Of a DNA stretch of 64,000 nt, positions 63,771-64,000 are shown piece by piece. Each line of letters opens with the position of its first letter. Position 1 is the first letter of the stretch. The position numbers and the translations under genes are program-made. Source of the DNA: Eukaryota sp. TZLM1-RC (lineage: Eukaryota > Metamonada: BaSk clade); the NCBI GenBank assembly GCA_040285825.1, contig JAUPSS010000006.1, forward strand, positions 682,001 through 746,000, written 5' to 3'. The notes under the pieces were generated by a model. That model saw only the letters and a list, made by a program, of their open reading frames with translations. It did no database searches and had not been told where the DNA came from.

Positions 63771-64000
63771 TATTAAATTTTCAAATTATGAAGCATGTTA
63801 TCAGGCCAACTCAAACAATAAAGGCGCATTGTACAAGAAAATTTTTATAAAGTTTTATTCATCAGTTGAATTATTATCCATAGTGAAATAAAATAGAATT
63901 TATAATTCATTATTTTTCTTAAACAATCACAATTGACAACAAAGTACATTTTACAACCAAAACAATATGCTTATGTATATATAAACAAATGTGAAAACGT

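Larger units (their letters stand above)
60709..64000 (-). repeat. Tandem array 2 of the 1.57-kb unit (continues past the window)
   Basis: GTTTTATTC recurs at 60709, 62282 and 63852 (periods 1573 and 1570). Units are closely similar to each other and to array 1. The total copy number is unknown because the window ends inside unit three. Confidence 0.8.

Noticed and set aside
43991-64000. A CRISPR array or short-repeat locus
   Set aside because: The repeats are 1.57 kb long and contain decayed coding sequence; no short direct repeats with unique spacers are present.
1-64000. A bacterial or viral genome segment with operons
   Set aside because: No ribosome-binding sites or dense gene packing; content is eukaryotic retroelements, SINE-like repeats and segmental duplications.

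Overview
The window looks like nuclear DNA from a eukaryote with a large repeat load, probably an invertebrate or a protist. It is AT-rich and built almost entirely from mobile-element remains: Ty3/gypsy LTR retrotransposons, non-LTR retrotransposons with a restriction-enzyme-like endonuclease (RLE), tRNA-derived SINE-like repeats, satellite-like tandem arrays and a long segmental repeat. I see no convincing host gene, rRNA or tRNA gene, operon or CRISPR array. The species cannot be named from this sequence.

Layout. 1-2.8 kb: two nearly identical 5'-truncated copies of one RLE retrotransposon (LINE-A). The second has a 12-bp target-site duplication (TSD). 1.4-9.7 kb: copy A of a long repeat ('L'). 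9.7-10.9 kb: SINE-like and 180-bp repeats. 10.9-18.4 kb: minus-strand gypsy wreckage (gag, protease, RT, RNase H and one open 462-aa integrase segment) next to a second RLE element, LINE-C. 18.4-21.2 kb: a 209-bp tandem dimer and gene-free repeats. 21.2-32.1 kb: plus-strand gypsy fragments, several fused in frame to unrelated repeats. 32.1-33.3 kb: 180-bp and SINE-like repeats. 33.3-41.8 kb: copy B of L. 42-47.4 kb: LINE-B remains, including a 1.57-kb tandem array. 48.0-57.7 kb: copy C of L, inverted relative to B and carrying a miniature LTR element. 57.7-60 kb: SINE-like, 180-bp and gypsy fragments. 60-64 kb: a second copy of the 1.57-kb array, which runs off the window.

Relative order of events. 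B and C share two segments missing from A: about 440 bp with an NTPase-like ORF, and 1.4 kb lying between about 95-bp direct repeats. B and C are therefore closest relatives and probably arose as an inverted duplication. The miniature LTR element (139-bp identical LTRs, TSD GTAA) entered C afterwards, because B keeps the exact empty site. LINE-A entered A, because B keeps that empty site too.

The most interesting points are these. L carries a repeatedly duplicated, unrecognised ORF set and a short ORF that resembles the C-terminal box of a tyrosine recombinase; each copy has lost a different key residue. At least three RLE-LINE lineages are present, one amplified as tandem DNA. Several in-frame chimeras join gypsy domains to other repeats. 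All domain names rest on motif recognition by eye, without database searches.
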